This document shows, in pieces, positions 45,247-56,939 of a DNA stretch of 64,000 bases. Both the position numbers and the translations under genes were made by a program. This DNA comes from Prototheca cutis (Eukaryota; Chlorophyta; Trebouxiophyceae; Chlorellales; Chlorellaceae), in assembly GCA_002897115.2 (NCBI GenBank), contig BCIH01000010.1:341475-405474 (forward strand), in the 5' to 3' direction. The notes beneath the pieces are model-generated. The model had not been told where the DNA came from and ran no database searches. It was given only the letters and a program-made list of their open reading frames with translations. The stretch's first letter is position 1. Every line of letters begins with the position of its first letter.

Positions 45247-46829
45247 ATGAACGCTCTGGTTCGTGCCGGCCGTGAGGCCGTCAAGGGGACGATCGGCCGT
45301 GGATTCGCGACTGCTGCCTTCCCCGACCGCAAGGTCACCGTGCTCGGCGCGGCAGGTATGATCTGGGCGTGGCCGGGGGCCCCCGCCGTTGCCCTTGACC
45401 GTAGGGTGGGGTTCTCGTCATGCATGGTAACCGGGCGCGCAGCGCTCTTGAGCGGGCGCGGGGCTTGCTCCACCGCCGTGCATTTTGTTTCCAGCGTGAT
45501 TTTGCATGTCCATCGACGCTCTGGGTTCTGTCCCTCCCTCCCTCGCAGGTGGCATTGGCCAGCCACTGTCGCTGTTGCTAAAGGTGGGATAACGTGATGA
45601 CATGGCGTCATGGAAACCGGCCGGTCGAGTTGGTTGGATCAATTGGGTTACCTGTCTGATCGCCTGACTATAGTTTCTTGGCTGTTTTCCATGAGAGGTC
45701 GATGCGGTCGAGGGTGGAAGATTCGGTTCCCGGGCATTCCCCTTGGGCCTCCCTGTTTGTTCCCAGGGCCCATGGCCCCAGTGAACGGCTGGTACAATTT
45801 GTGGGCCTCGCGGCGCGCAAACTCATGCCGTCCATGCTCCGGCTGCCCAGATCCACACCCCCATTTGTATGATTTAAACATGCCGGGCCATGGCACCTAA
45901 GACCAACTATGCCACTCCCCCAATGATGCCTTGCCTCAACACAGCTGTCTCCCTATGTGACGGAGCTGGCGCTGTACGATATTGCGGGCACGCCCGGCGT
46001 TGCCGCTGACCTGTCCCACATCAACTCCAAGAGCCGCGTCAAGGGCTACGCCGGCGAGGAGCAGCTGGGCGAGGCGCTCAAGGGCTCTGACGTCGTGATC
46101 ATCCCCGCGGGCGTGCCCCGCAAGCCCGGCATGACGCGTGACGACCTGTTCAAGATCAACGCCGGCATCGTGCGCACGCTGGCGGAGGCCTGCGCCAAGC
46201 ACGCCCCCGGTGCGGTGCTCAACATCATCTCCAACCCCGTCAACTCCACCGTGCCCATCGCGTCCGAGGTGCTGAAGAAGGCCGGCGTCTACGACGCGCG
46301 CCGCGTGCTGGGCGTCACCACCCTGGACGTCGTCCGCGCCAAGACTTTCTACGCGGAGAAGGCCGGTGTCGACGTGACCAAGACCGACGTCCCTGTGATC
46401 GGCGGCCACGCGGGCATCACCATCCTGCCCCTCTTCTCCCAGGCCGTGCCCACGCCCAACGTCGACCTGTCGGCCGCCGACATCGACGCGCTCACCAAGC
46501 GCACGCAGGAGGGCGGCACTGAGGTTGTCCAGGCCAAGGCCGGCAAGGGCTCCGCCACGCTGTCCATGGCCTACGCCGGCGCCCTGCTGGCCGACGCCTG
46601 CCTGCGTGGCCTGAACGGCGACGCCGACGTCGTCGAGTGCGCGTACGTCGCCTCGAACGTCACCGAGCTGCCCTTCTTCGCGTCCAAGGTCAAGCTTGGC
46701 CGCGGCGGCGTGGAGGAGGTCTACGGCCTGGGAGACCTCAATGACTATGAGAAGGCGGGGCTCAAGGCCCTCATCCCAGAGCTCCAGGCCTCCATCGACA
46801 AGGGCACCAAGTTTGTCCAGGAGAACTAG
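45247..46829 (+). CDS. MDH: NAD-malate dehydrogenase, mitochondrial/organellar type
   Basis: The enzyme interconverts malate and oxaloacetate with NAD(H). Exons are 45247-45355, 45549-45583, 45945-46829, phase-consistent, 342 residues. Residues 1-26 ([20 protein letters not shown]) are basic and lack acidic residues except Glu10, as in a mitochondrial presequence. The NAD fold starts [19 protein letters not shown]. Substrate-binding and catalytic motifs are [27 protein letters not shown] and [18 protein letters not shown] with the catalytic His. Almost every third codon position in exon 3 is C or G, stronger bias than neighbouring genes, suggesting high expression. Exon 2 is only 35 bases. 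Peroxisomal and plastid NAD-MDH are close relatives, so the compartment is inferred from the N-terminus. Confidence 0.96.
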
Positions 46830-47035
46830 AATGGTTCTGTCTGGAGGATTTGGACACAGGAGTAGTGTGCGTTGAGGAGATCACCCCGACTCGCACAAGG
46901 ACCAGGAGAGCACTGCGTCGGCTGGTTGGCCGTACACCCACACGCACCGCCCCCGCAGTGCAGTGCTCTTTGACATTGGCTAGGCATCCCCCTCCCTGCA
47001 GCGCCAGTGACCTAGCTGCTGCTACCATATAGTGT

Positions 47036-47040
47036 TGTAA
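47036..47040 (+). terminator. TGTAA poly(A) signal candidate for MDH
   Basis: TGTAA lies 207 bases after the MDH stop. Confidence 0.6.
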
Positions 47041-47317
47041 CAAAAATCTCATTGAAGCCTGGCTGTTCCCGAGTCCAGGCATCATCGAACGACTTGGGAT
47101 GACTTGTGCGTCAACTGCGTGACAGTCAGGAGTCGATGAGTAACCAGGTGGCGAGATTACTCATCCAGATAGGTCCGCTCAAAATCCCCCTCGCTCACTC
47201 GAGTGGAAGGACGGTGGGAAGGTGATCCAATTCATCCAATCCAGTGCAATGGAGGACGAGCCCTCATCGTCCCTGAGTTAGGAAATCACACTTAAGGCTG
47301 CCGGTTGTTTGGAAAGT

Positions 47318-47322
47318 TTACA
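47318..47322 (-). terminator. TGTAA poly(A) signal candidate for the dicarboxylate translocator
   Basis: The minus-strand TGTAA lies 145 bases after the translocator stop. The two convergent signals are about 280 bases apart and would not overlap. Confidence 0.6.
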
Positions 47323-47466
47323 GGCCCGCACGGAGCCTCATGCATATACCAAGGCAAGGTTGTTTCTGCTTCTCGAAACAGGGAAAAATGGGGTCCATTC
47401 ATGGGCTGAGGGTGGCTGGTGACCGTCGCAGGGAATAGCAAGCCATGTGAATGGGGAGTGCCGGGC

Positions 47467-50137
47467 TCAGAACAGGCCCAGGACCTTCCACCAGGCACCT
47501 GTGCATTGATTGAATCGTGTTCCCGTTCTGAATGGCTTGCGAGGGTGGATGGCACAGGTGCACGACCAGCGCCCACCGACGAGGCAGCCTTCTCCCTGCA
47601 AAAAGAAAGAAAGAAAGGAGCACACACAAAAGCCGCGAGTCCCATGCAGCAGCACACGTACGTACCTCCCACTCCGATCCAGACCGCAAGGTAGAAGATG
47701 GAGAAGATGAATCCAAACTGGTACCACTTGGTCTGGGGCACGTATCCTGTGCCGTAGTATGGCGGCGCCGAGCCGATGCCATAGGTGGTGAGGCAGCCCA
47801 TGACGTTGGACAGCTGTCCCAGGGCCAGCGCGGCAACGATCCCGGGCGTGCCGCAGGCGATGGCCACCGACACAAAGGCTGTGTACATGGCCCCGATGTG
47901 TGCGGCGCCGCTCGCGAAGAAGTAGTGCGAGTAAAAGTACAGCATGGTGATCACTCCAAATGCCGCCTGCCAGCTCAGGCCCAGCCCGCCCACCAGGCCG
48001 ACCACCTGGCCGCGGGGCATTATTCACGGTGTCATGATTGATTGTCGAAGGTGTATCAATGGAGGTCAAAATCATCCGCTGCCACTCTCTCCCAACACCC
48101 CATGAAACGGACCTTGTCGGAGAACCAGGCGATGAAGCCGTACTTGTTCAGGTATGCGGCCATGGCAATCAGAGCCGCAAACCAGGTCAGCGTGTCCCAT
48201 GCCTGGTTGTCCGACAGGCACTGCTCCCAGCTCACCACATCTGTTATTGTGTATGGGTGTTGGTGGGTAGCGGTGGAGTAGGGTGGCGGGCGGGGTTGCC
48301 ATGGGATTGCCATGGCACATCCATTATTCACAGCACCAAAGGCACTGCAACGCACTGGTGACCAGGAGGATGGTGAGTCCCGCGAGGGCGGCGGCGACGG
48401 CATTCACGCCGAGCGCCTGCCCGCCAATCCACAGGGCCACGGTCAGGGCCAGAGCAGCAGCCGTGATCTTCTCGTCCCTGCTCAGCGGGCCCAACTTCTT
48501 CAGCTCCTCCCGAGCCTGTAGTTTGTTTTTGTGCGTGCGCGCGCACGTGTGCGCGTGTGCGCGTGTGACCACATGCCATGACACCCTCCCCCAAAACCCA
48601 CGTTCAACAAACAAAGGGTCCAAAACTCATCCAGCAACCCCCCTTGCTCCGCACAAACCTTGGTGGGTGCGTCGGGAGTATCCTTTACTTCTGGCGGGTA
48701 GAGCACGTACATCAGCGCTGGCGTGAGCAGCAGGCAGACCAGGCCCGGGACAAGGGCCGTCAGCGCCCATGTGCCCCAGGAAATGGTGTAGCCCAGGGTC
48801 TCAGTGGCCAGATTTACCGCCAGGGGATTGGCGGCCATGGCCGTGATGAACATGCCCGAGGAAATCGTGGTGCTCAGGAAGCACGTCATCATCAGATAAC
48901 TCCCCATCTTGCCCTCCGTGCCATTTGCCGGGTCAGAGCCTGCACGGATTGTTGGCATTGTTGCTGGTGCTGTGAGGACAAGGACTTGGCTGCACTGACT
49001 TTCTGTTCTTTTGTTGAAGAGGGATTGGGAAATGCCAGGGCAGGGAAACGCTAGGGGAAATGCTAGGGGAAATGCCAGCCAACCCTGCAGCATCACAGAC
49101 ACCAACAACACCCACCGCATGCGAGACAGAGAGCCTTGGCCAGGGGGAGGAACAGGCCGCCGGCGCGAGCGGCCACCGAAGGAATCGCAGGCGCCATCAG
49201 CCCTTCCGCCAGCACCTGTGCGGTGGGATTGTGTACGAGGTTTGGTAGGTGCTCCCTGGCGGCCTTCTGTGGCGGCAGCATATACACCAACGCGCTGCAG
49301 TCAAAGCCGCCACCACGAGGGTCGCTCCTCCAATGCCATTCCACCCCCTCCACCTCACCAGCGAGTAGGTGAGTCCCAAAGTGGTCTTTCCAAAGACGGA
49401 GACGATGGAGTAGGCGATGCGGGCGCCCAGGCCCGAGCGGATGAAGCCGCCCGACAGCCAAAATGCGATGGCAATCAGCCAGGGGATCTCGTTGGCAAAG
49501 GCCGAGAATGCCGCCGGGAAGCTGAGGATGCCCGTGAGCTGCGCGGCGCCCAAGCCCATCATGGCCACCGCCCCCAGGGGCACGGGCTGCGAGATAATGC
49601 CGGCAATGGTGCCCAGGAAGATGCCCAGCAGGCGCCACGCATTCAGTGCCACGCCCGCAGGCGGCGGGATCGCCCAGATCGCCGCGCCCAGACCCACACA
49701 CACGGCCAGCTTCTTCACATCGGCCTTCTTGGGCTGCTTCTTGGCTGGTGTGGGGACAGCTGTGCACATGGCCAAGACGGCAGGGGGAATCTGAGTGATG
49801 GTGCGACCATGCATCTCGCAGTGACAGGCCACACAGAGCTGGAACACATTGGCCAGGCAGGAACCGCCGCAGTTGGTGGGGCCAATGAGCCCATGGCAAG
49901 GGCACAAAACCCTGGGGACTCACGTGCGGGGGTTGCAGCCGCCTGTACTCGAACGTCTGCGGGGACATGGGCGATGCCAGCGTACCCAATGTCCAGAATA
50001 TCACGGCGAACGGGGCGAAGGCCGCGCAGGGTGGGCCTGGCAGCGAGTGCGGGCCTGGTCAGCTGGGAGCTCACCGAGTGACTCACCACTCGGCCCACAG
50101 CCCGGCATTGCAATCGAGGCTGATGGATCGTCTGCAT
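47467..50137 (-). CDS. plastid 2-oxoglutarate/malate (dicarboxylate) translocator, DiT family
   Basis: DiT proteins of the DASS/SLC13 superfamily exchange malate for 2-oxoglutarate or glutamate across the inner envelope in ammonia assimilation and photorespiration. Exons are 50137-49924, 49744-49359, 49215-49116, 48939-48659, 48515-48352, 48230-48113, 48005-47666, 47498-47467, all phase-consistent, 544 residues. Residues 1-70 are Arg/Ala/Pro-rich and fit a transit peptide. The membrane part has IAIAFWLSGGFIRSGLGARI, PAIPSVAARAGGLFLPL, FITAMAANPLAVNLA, AWDTLTWFAALIAMAAYL, FYSHYFFASGAAHIGAMYTA and LTTYGIGSAPPYYGTGYV, and ends GVGGAWWKVLGLF like plant DiT1. The final exon is only 32 bases. DiT1 versus DiT2 cannot be settled by eye. 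Confidence 0.94.
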
Positions 50138-50509
50138 GGCGAGGTGAGAATAAAATCAATAAACCATTCAACAAAGGGTTTACGTTTCTGGCATGCACAG
50201 GCTTGGCAGGACGGTCTATTGCAATCTGTTTGAGAGTTGGGTTTTGGGAATCGGGGAGATGGCCGCCTGCCGAAATTTGGTGGGGATTGGAGGCCCTCGG
50301 CCAACCAGCAATTTCGTGACCAGATCCTCAAGTGATCTGCCGGGGGCGACTGCGACCAAAAGGGGAGGCACGCTCTGTCCCCTCGCGTCGGAAGGTGTTC
50401 TGTGGCCTGTTTGGAAACGAGAGGTCATGCGCAAACCGCAAGGGGTCTAGAGCATTGGCGAGCAGGGGCGCGTGGTCGTCGACCGTGTTCAGCGAGGACC
50501 GCTAGCACA
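50138..50509. promoter_or_regulatory. divergent promoter region, DiT / TMEM184
   Basis: This is 372 bases between opposite starts. No clear motif. Confidence 0.5.
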
Positions 50510-52617
50510 ATGTTGTTCGACGAGACATGGGCCCATATCGTGGCGGGCGTTTTTGCACTATTGGCCATATTGTCCTCTCTAGCACAGGTGCGAATTGCGG
50601 AGCGGGACAGGGGCTGAGTACAGCGGTGGGCCGGGCGGGGCCAGCTGGTCGGAGACCGGCAACTGCCCGCCAGCCGCATCACCCGCACGCCTGTCCTCCT
50701 CCACCTTCCACGCCGCAGATTATACAACACCTGAGACACTACTCGCAGCCTGTGTTCCAGGTGCGCGGCCTGTGCGGTGTCTTTCCGAGGGGCTGTGGTT
50801 TGTGGGGTGGGTGGGGAGGGTCCCGGATCTGTGGATTCTTGGATAGGGAGCTCCTGGCAGAGGTGCTTGTGTCTTTCCCCTGGCGACTCAAACACTGCTG
50901 TCGATGATGAACACTGGTGCATTCCGACGTCATTGTGATGAGTACGGATCCCTTTTGTCCACCCTGCTGCAGCGGTACATCGTGCGCATCATTTTCCTGG
51001 TGCCCGTCTATGCCATGGCCAGCTGGCCCTCCCTGGTGGCCCCCAGCAGCGCGGTTTACATCACGGCCGTCCGTGACATGTATGCTGTGTTGTGCCGCTT
51101 TTGATCGGTTTAGTTGACGAGCGTCGTGCGCTGGCTGGCTCGCTGGCTGGCTGGGTGGCGGCATGTGGTGGGGAAAACCAGGGCATGCATGGGGCCGGCC
51201 GATGAGGCACCATCTGGCCGACCACCCCCCCACCCCCCACCCCAACACGTGCGCAACTATCACCCAGCTTGAATACCCCCTGACAAATGCAGCTATGAGG
51301 CTCTGGTGATCTACAATTTCATGTCGCTGTGCCTGGCGTATGTGGGGGGTCCCGGCGCGGTGGAGACCAAGATGGCGGGGTACATGCTCCGCCCGTCGTG
51401 GTCGGCGTGCACGTGCTGCCTGCCGCCGCTGCCCGTGAATGGCCGGTTCGTGCGGTGGACCAAGCAGGGCGCACTGCAGTTTGTCATCATCAAGCCCATA
51501 TTGGCAGTGCTGGTGGTGGCACTGTATGCCACCGGCAACTATGAGGAGGGCAACTGGTCGCTGAGCGACGCGTACATCTACATTACCATCATCTATAACC
51601 TCACCTACTCCATCGCGCTCTACGCGCTGCTGCTGTTTTACCTGGGCACGCATGAGCTCCTTGTACCCTTCCAGCCCCTGCTCAAATTCATCCTTATCAA
51701 GGCCGTCATCTTCCTGTCCTACTGGCAGGTCCGTTTTGGTGGTGAGGGTGGGTGCTGGTTGTCAGGTGGATCTTGGGATGCGATGCATGAGCAGAGCAGG
51801 CAAACACGCCGCGCTCAATGAGCAGAGTACCCATCCATTTGTTTTAGAGCACGACCACAGCTATCCTGCCCAAACCCGAAACCGAAAATTCCAGGGTTTC
51901 TTCATTGCCATTTGCAACGCTGCGGGGCTGGTGCATTCCGCGGAGGAGGGCGTCAACATCCAGAATTTCCTGCTGTGCATTGAGATGCTGCCTGCAGCCA
52001 TCTGCATGTGGTTTGCCTTCCCCTACAAGCCGTACCGCGAAGCCACCGGCGGCGGGCTGTCTGGGACCAACGTCACCCATGCCATCAGCATTCGCGACAT
52101 GGTCACGGACACGGTGCACCAGTTTGCGCCAACCTACCACAACTACGTGCTGTACTCGGATGGCACCGCCGCCGGCGGCGGCGCAGCCAAGAAGCCCAAG
52201 ACCGTCCGGGCACGTACGTTTGTCCCCGTGGATGGCACGGGGGCTGCCGGCGCGCCGGTGGGTGGCGGCGCCGCCGAGCCCGCGCCACCACTTCTGGATG
52301 TCGATGTTGAGATGGGAAACGCCGCCGGGTGGGGTGGGAGTGAGGATGACCTGGCCGGCGGTGCGACAACTGTGGCCGGCAGAACCGCGACACCGCCGCC
52401 GTTGGAGGAGTCTCCCTTAGACGACCGGTTTGGGCCCGAAGGCGACTACGACTCGCCGCCCACCATCGGCAAGTCCAAGTATCTGGCACAAGAGAAAGAA
52501 AACCCCTTTGCCCTGGACAGCGACGAGGAGGGCGCCGGGGACAAGAGTAAAGCGGCGGACGAGTCCGCATGGGACACGGTCAAGCTTGAGTCGCCGCGAC
52601 ACCGCCGAGGACGATGA
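50510..52617 (+). CDS. TMEM184 / LAZ1-type seven-TM protein (DUF300)
   Basis: This family (plant LAZ1, animal TMEM184, organic solute transporter alpha-like) sits in vacuolar or plasma membranes. LAZ1 affects vacuole integrity and cell death. Exons are 50510-50587, 50719-50760, 50973-51079, 51293-51728, 51895-52617, phase-consistent, 461 residues. TM helices are visible in exon 1 (HIVAGVFALLAILSSLA), IIFLVPVYAMASWPSL, YEALVIYNFMSLCLAYVGG, QFVIIKPILAVLVVALYATG, IALYALLLFYLGTHELLVPF and FLSYWQ-GFFIAICNAAGLV. QHLRHYSQPVFQ is the conserved first loop. The C-terminal 150 residues are cytosolic, Gly/Pro/Asp-rich and acidic. Exon 2 is 42 bases. The substrate is unknown. Confidence 0.93.
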
Positions 52618-52925
52618 CCGAGTTTGTCCGACAGTGGTCGCGACAAGCCTGCTGCAACGACCATGACCTCAAGGTTTGGCTTTCAATCCCGAATTGCTGG
52701 TTCTCGTTGCCAATGCCAAAAAGTCGCTGGATCCCCAGACTCATGGTGACACAGGGTTCACGCCCCCAGCCCTCAATAACGCGTTCGCTGACACACCATC
52801 GCCAGTGTGGCGTGACTGTCGTCTTTAAATTTTTCCTCCCCCTGCTCCCTGCGCTTGCTCTTGCTTGCTGTCACTGCTGGAATTACACCGAGGTACATGG
52901 GCCATCAAGGCAGCTGAGCGGGGTC
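52618..52925. other. convergent intergenic region
   Basis: This is 308 bases between the TMEM184 stop and the L1 stop. Only the minus-strand TGTAA is notable. Confidence 0.6.
52883..52887 (-). terminator. TGTAA poly(A) signal candidate for plastid L1
   Basis: The minus-strand TGTAA lies 39 bases after the L1 stop. Confidence 0.55.
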
Positions 52926-54235
52926 TTAGGGTTTGAGTTCTTTGAGGGCAGGGAGGTCGACCCGGACGGCAGGTCCCATGGTGGAACATAGGGTGGCAGT
53001 CTTCCACAGTGCGCCCTTGGCCCCCGGCGGCCGATTGGCGTCCACCGACTCCTGCAGCGCCTTGAGGTTGGCCAGCAGCGCGCTGGGGTCAAACGACGCA
53101 CGCCCAATTGCAACGTGCACGTTGCCCTGCTTGTCGGCGCGGTACTCCAGCTTGCCGGCCTTAAACTCGGCCACCGCCTATGCAGTTGTGTGGGGGGGAA
53201 TGGGTGCGTGGACGTGTGAGGGGCAAAGAGTGCACGAATATGCGGGTGTGTGCGTGGCCAGGCAGCAGAGGGAACCTGGACCAGAAATACAGCCTATTTA
53301 AAATCGGCGCCCTACACATGCGCTCACCGCGGCAACGTTGGTGGCAACGGTGCCGGCTTTTGGGTTTGGCATCAGCCCCCGGGGGCCCAGCTGCCGGCCC
53401 AGCCGGGCTATCCGCGGCATCATGGCCGGCGTGGCCACCAGCTTGTCAAAGTCCATGCGCCCCGCCGCAATCTCAGCGATGAGCTCGTCGCCTCCGACGA
53501 TGTCGGCGCCTGCCGCGCGCGCCGCCGCCTCGTCGTCTCCCTGGCAGATGACGCCCACCCGCAGCTCCTTGCCTGTGGAGGCGTGTGGTCTTGTGTTGGG
53601 TGTTTGACTGTCGGCACCAGCTGAGGTGGGTGCGTGAAGGGGGGCGCAGGAAGCATCCCAGCATCTTGCCGACGGCCTGTTTCTATAGACAAGGGTTTCA
53701 GTCAGCAGTGGGCAATCCATGCCACAGATCACTCTGCCCAAACGTGAAACAACAACTGCACACCTGTGCCCTTGGGCAGGGTCACCGTGGCCCGGAGTTG
53801 CTGGTTTGGGTACTTTGGGTTGATGTTGAGCCTTGCATGGAGCTCGATGCTCTCGTCGAATTTGGCAGAGGCGGAGGCCTTGACCAGGAGAATGGCCTCC
53901 TCGGGCCGCAGCGGGTGCTCCTTGGCTGGGAACTTGGCCTTCTCCATCGCAAACCGACGCGATAGTCGGCGCCTCCGGCCTGGAGGGGTTGGGGGTGGGT
54001 GCCCGACCTCCCCAACTGCCATCAACGCCTGCTCAAGCAGCAAATCTTCCTCACTGACTGCTCTCAAAGGGGTGAATCCCCGGCCCACGGGCCCAGGTGC
54101 ACGGCCATGCCAGCGGGGCAGGCTGGTCACTGCCTGGGGCCGAGCCAGTCTGGGCGGCCCAGTCCTGAACGGCTGGTAGACACGGCCACCGGCTGCCGCC
54201 GAAGTCGTGCTTGTCAACGTCGCCATCATGCACAT
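52926..54235 (-). CDS. rpl1: plastid 50S ribosomal protein L1
   Basis: It is a bacterial-type L1 of the L1 stalk, nuclear-encoded for the plastid ribosome. Exons are 54235-53764, 53572-53328, 53177-52926, phase-consistent, 322 residues. The first 60-70 residues are Ser/Thr/Arg/Pro-rich (transit peptide). The mature part has [60 protein letters not shown], the signature [39 protein letters not shown], and ends [17 protein letters not shown]. In-frame ATGs at 54235, 54229 and 54226 are all possible starts. The bacterial-like sequence makes plastid more likely than mitochondrion. It shares a divergent promoter with HGH1. Confidence 0.94.
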
Positions 54236-54549
54236 TATGGATCGATGCACATGGCCGCATGGTGCCGGGGAAGGCACCTGATGGCAAGCAAGTGAACCAG
54301 CCAGTGTAGTTTTTCCAGGCGTGCAACTGGTGATGGCCGAGATCCCAGGTGGCTACAGAAATCCACCGCCGGTAGTGCTCCCAATCACTACAGACTTGGC
54401 CAGGGCGACAGCCGTGCACCAAACATCCTCGAACAGAGTTTATACGATCTGTTCCCAAAGAAAGAGGCTGTCGCAGGGGGGTCCTATCTCCCTCGCGGCA
54501 GTCCCGCAGAAATCCTTAGGGCGGCTGGACGCCTCAGTCTTGGGAAACC
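54236..54549. promoter_or_regulatory. divergent promoter region, plastid L1 / HGH1
   Basis: This is 314 bases between opposite starts. No motif assigned. Confidence 0.5.
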
Positions 54550-56572
54550 ATGTCACCCATGGGTCAGCAAGCTGACGAGCTCAAAGAGCTCATTGAGTTC
54601 CTCAGCGACAAACGGGTGCCTGTAAGTTGGACCGCACTGTGCACGCGGCGGTGGGTGGGTTGCATACAGCAGGGGGTCAGCTCCTAAGCGGGCTGCTAGA
54701 GGGAAGCAGCTAACACTGGATTGCCCCAGGCCCAGAGGTGTCGGGCGGCTTTGGGACCTGCATCCAAAGGCGATTGCGTTCTCTGCTGTCCTGTGATACA
54801 TTTGACCCTAAAAAAATGGCCCCAGATGCCCTTGCAGTCCCACGGGTCAAACCCCCCCTTCACCCCCCCCCCCCCCCCCCCCACACACACACACATGCAT
54901 GCATTGCAACAGATCCGGAAGCATGCGGCGGAGCTTGTGGAGGGTCTGACGGGGTCACCCGAGGGCATTGCCATGCTGTCGGTGCAGGCTGATGCGCTGC
55001 TGCCACCCATGCTGCGCCTGATGGCCGACACGCCTGAGGTGTCCCGCCCTGCACTGGTGGCCCTGGTGAATCTGGCGCAGGAGGGTCCGGTGCAGACGGC
55101 GCTCCTGGCGCTGCACGCGCCCGCCCGCGCCATTGACTACCTGCGCGAGAACGCCTGTCCCTTCCCGGCACTGCTGGTCAGCCTGCTGGCCAACCTGACT
55201 GCCAGCGAGGCCGGTAGCGAGTCCCTGCTCCAGCTGGGCCAAGGGTCCGTGGAGGGCCTGCACGTCGCCGCGCTGCTCCGCCTCTTCCTCCAGCCGGTGG
55301 GTCTGTTGGGGTAGTTTTGGGCAGGGGTGACGAATTGGTTGGGGACAAGGGTCGTGATCCACATGATGGTGCATCTGTATGCAGTTGCTGTGCTCATGTC
55401 AGGTATCAATGGGAAACCCTGGCTATCAGCGTCGTTACCAAATGGCCATCTGGTAGAATGGGGACCTGTGGCCATGTGCTGACAGCAGGCATGAGGCTCA
55501 TAAAGGATGCCGGCATGGCTTGCACTGGCCACTGCGTGCGCATGAATGGAGCTGTTTACCATTATGTATCCTAGGATAATGCCAGGCATGAGCTGTGCAG
55601 CAGTGTGGCGCGTCCCTGTTGGCCCCACACACTCATCCCCCCCCCCCCCCCCCCCAACACACACACTCTCCACCCACACTCTCCACCCACACGCACACAT
55701 ACTCACGCAGGTCGTGGGAGACGACACATATGAGCATGTGGCCACCATCCTTCCTAATGTTACGCGCCTGGTGTCTGGGCGATGCCTGCTGCTGCAGCCC
55801 GGCCGCGGCCTGCTCACCGCGCTGAGCAGCCAGCTGCGGTCGACGAGTGAGCTCCGGCGCCGGGGCGCCGCGCGCGCCCTCAAAAACTGCTTGTTTGCTG
55901 TGGAGCAAGACGGCACGCTGGAAAACGTCCTCGCCGAAGAAGATGTACGTTCTTTTGCTTTTTTGTTCTTCATTTCTTCTCGGGTCTTTTCTTTGCACGT
56001 GGAGCATTAGCAATAGGATGCCTCGTTCCTGCCAAAAGCAAGCGCACACATCTTCCCTTCTGCAGGCGTTGCGGACGGTGTTGGAGGTGCTGTCTCAGAA
56101 CGAGCCCGAGGCAGGTCCCTCGGATGGCGAGACTCGAGAGGCTCTGGCCGAGGCGGTGCTGTGCCTGGCGCGGGTGGATGCCGCGCGCAAGGTGCTGTGG
56201 CGCCTGGACGCCCCCCGCCTGCTGCAAAAGGGCTACGAACTGGAAGAAGATCCGGCTGTCTGCGCGGCCATGGAAGCCACGGCGGAACTGTTTTTGCAAG
56301 ATGGCTTTGAGCCGGGTAAGGAAGGCGCCGAAGGCGAGGGTCATCGTGACGCGGAGCTGGAGACCAGTGCCTCGGGCAGGTTCAACGCCGAAGGGTCGGG
56401 GAGCATCCCTGCCGCGGCAACCACCTTTCTCAACGCCGCCTTCCCCCCCGGCGGCGCTTTCTTGCCGACGACGGGCATGTCTCCAGCGTCGCTCAGCCGG
56501 CGAAGCATGGGCAGCGACGCGGGGACGCCCTCCAACCCCAGTCGCCTCGCGCACATAGAAGAGATTGACTGA
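54550..56572 (+). CDS. HGH1: HGH1 (BRP16) armadillo-like protein
   Basis: HGH1 is an armadillo-repeat cochaperone reported to help fold elongation factor 2 with TRiC and Hsp90. Exons are 54550-54621, 54913-55296, 55711-55944, 56066-56572, all phase 0, 398 residues (human 390). The protein is helical repeats throughout: ELKELIEFLSD, IRKHAAELVEGLTGSPEG, PALVALVNLAQEGPVQ, LLVSLLANLTASEAGSESLL, RRRGAARALKNCLFAVEQDG and REALAEAVLCLARVDAAR, with ATEAKEL-like ACAAMEATAELFL near the end and an acidic, Ser-rich tail. ATG 54559 (MGQQ) is an alternative start. Introns 1 and 2 both contain long poly-C runs on the coding strand. Confidence 0.9.
54863..54882. repeat. poly-C run in HGH1 intron 1
   Basis: Twenty C on the coding strand, followed by CA repeats, ending 30 bases before the 3' splice site at 54912. 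Confidence 0.95.
55637..55655. repeat. poly-C run in HGH1 intron 2
   Basis: Nineteen C on the coding strand, followed by CA/CT-rich sequence, 55 bases before the 3' splice site at 55710. Confidence 0.95.
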
Positions 56573-56939
56573 CTGATTGATTGATCTGTCCAGGGTTGAG
56601 ACCGTGACATGCGGGTCTGACGACCTGCTGCTGCTAGCATGGGCATGAACCGGGGTGACAGACGGTGTGAGCCCGCCCGCCCATGGGCTGGCTGGCTGTA
56701 AGCACTTCTCAGCGTTTTNCCTGCTACTCTTCGACGAAATGCATCAGCCAGGAACTGGTCGGAACAACCCTGCTGTGGGGTTTCAAATTCAGGGTTATGC
56801 CCGTAGCAGAGGGATCATGGCGCCAGCAGAAGGGGAGGAGGATTGTCTTTGGGCCGGCGCCCAGCGCCACCTCAGTCGCCTAGCCCGCGCCACGACGGGG
56901 TTCGTTCGGCCGTATGTCCAGCTCACTGCAACCAGGGTC
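56573..56939. other. convergent intergenic region
   Basis: This is 367 bases between the HGH1 stop and the GLTSCR1-protein stop. It holds GATT/TGAC short repeats at 56568-56584 and one TGTAA. Confidence 0.55.
56697..56701 (+). terminator. TGTAA poly(A) signal candidate for HGH1
   Basis: TGTAA lies 125 bases after the HGH1 stop. Confidence 0.55.

Larger units (their letters stand above)
46830..47466. other. convergent intergenic region
   Basis: This is 637 bases between the MDH and dicarboxylate-translocator stops. It holds two TGTAA motifs and no other supported feature. Confidence 0.6.

Noticed and set aside
53993..54032. A 37-base intron in the L1 first exon (GTCGGG to CCAG)
   Set aside because: The stretch is in frame and open, lies in the poorly conserved transit/junction region and has no branch-site space, so it was left as coding.
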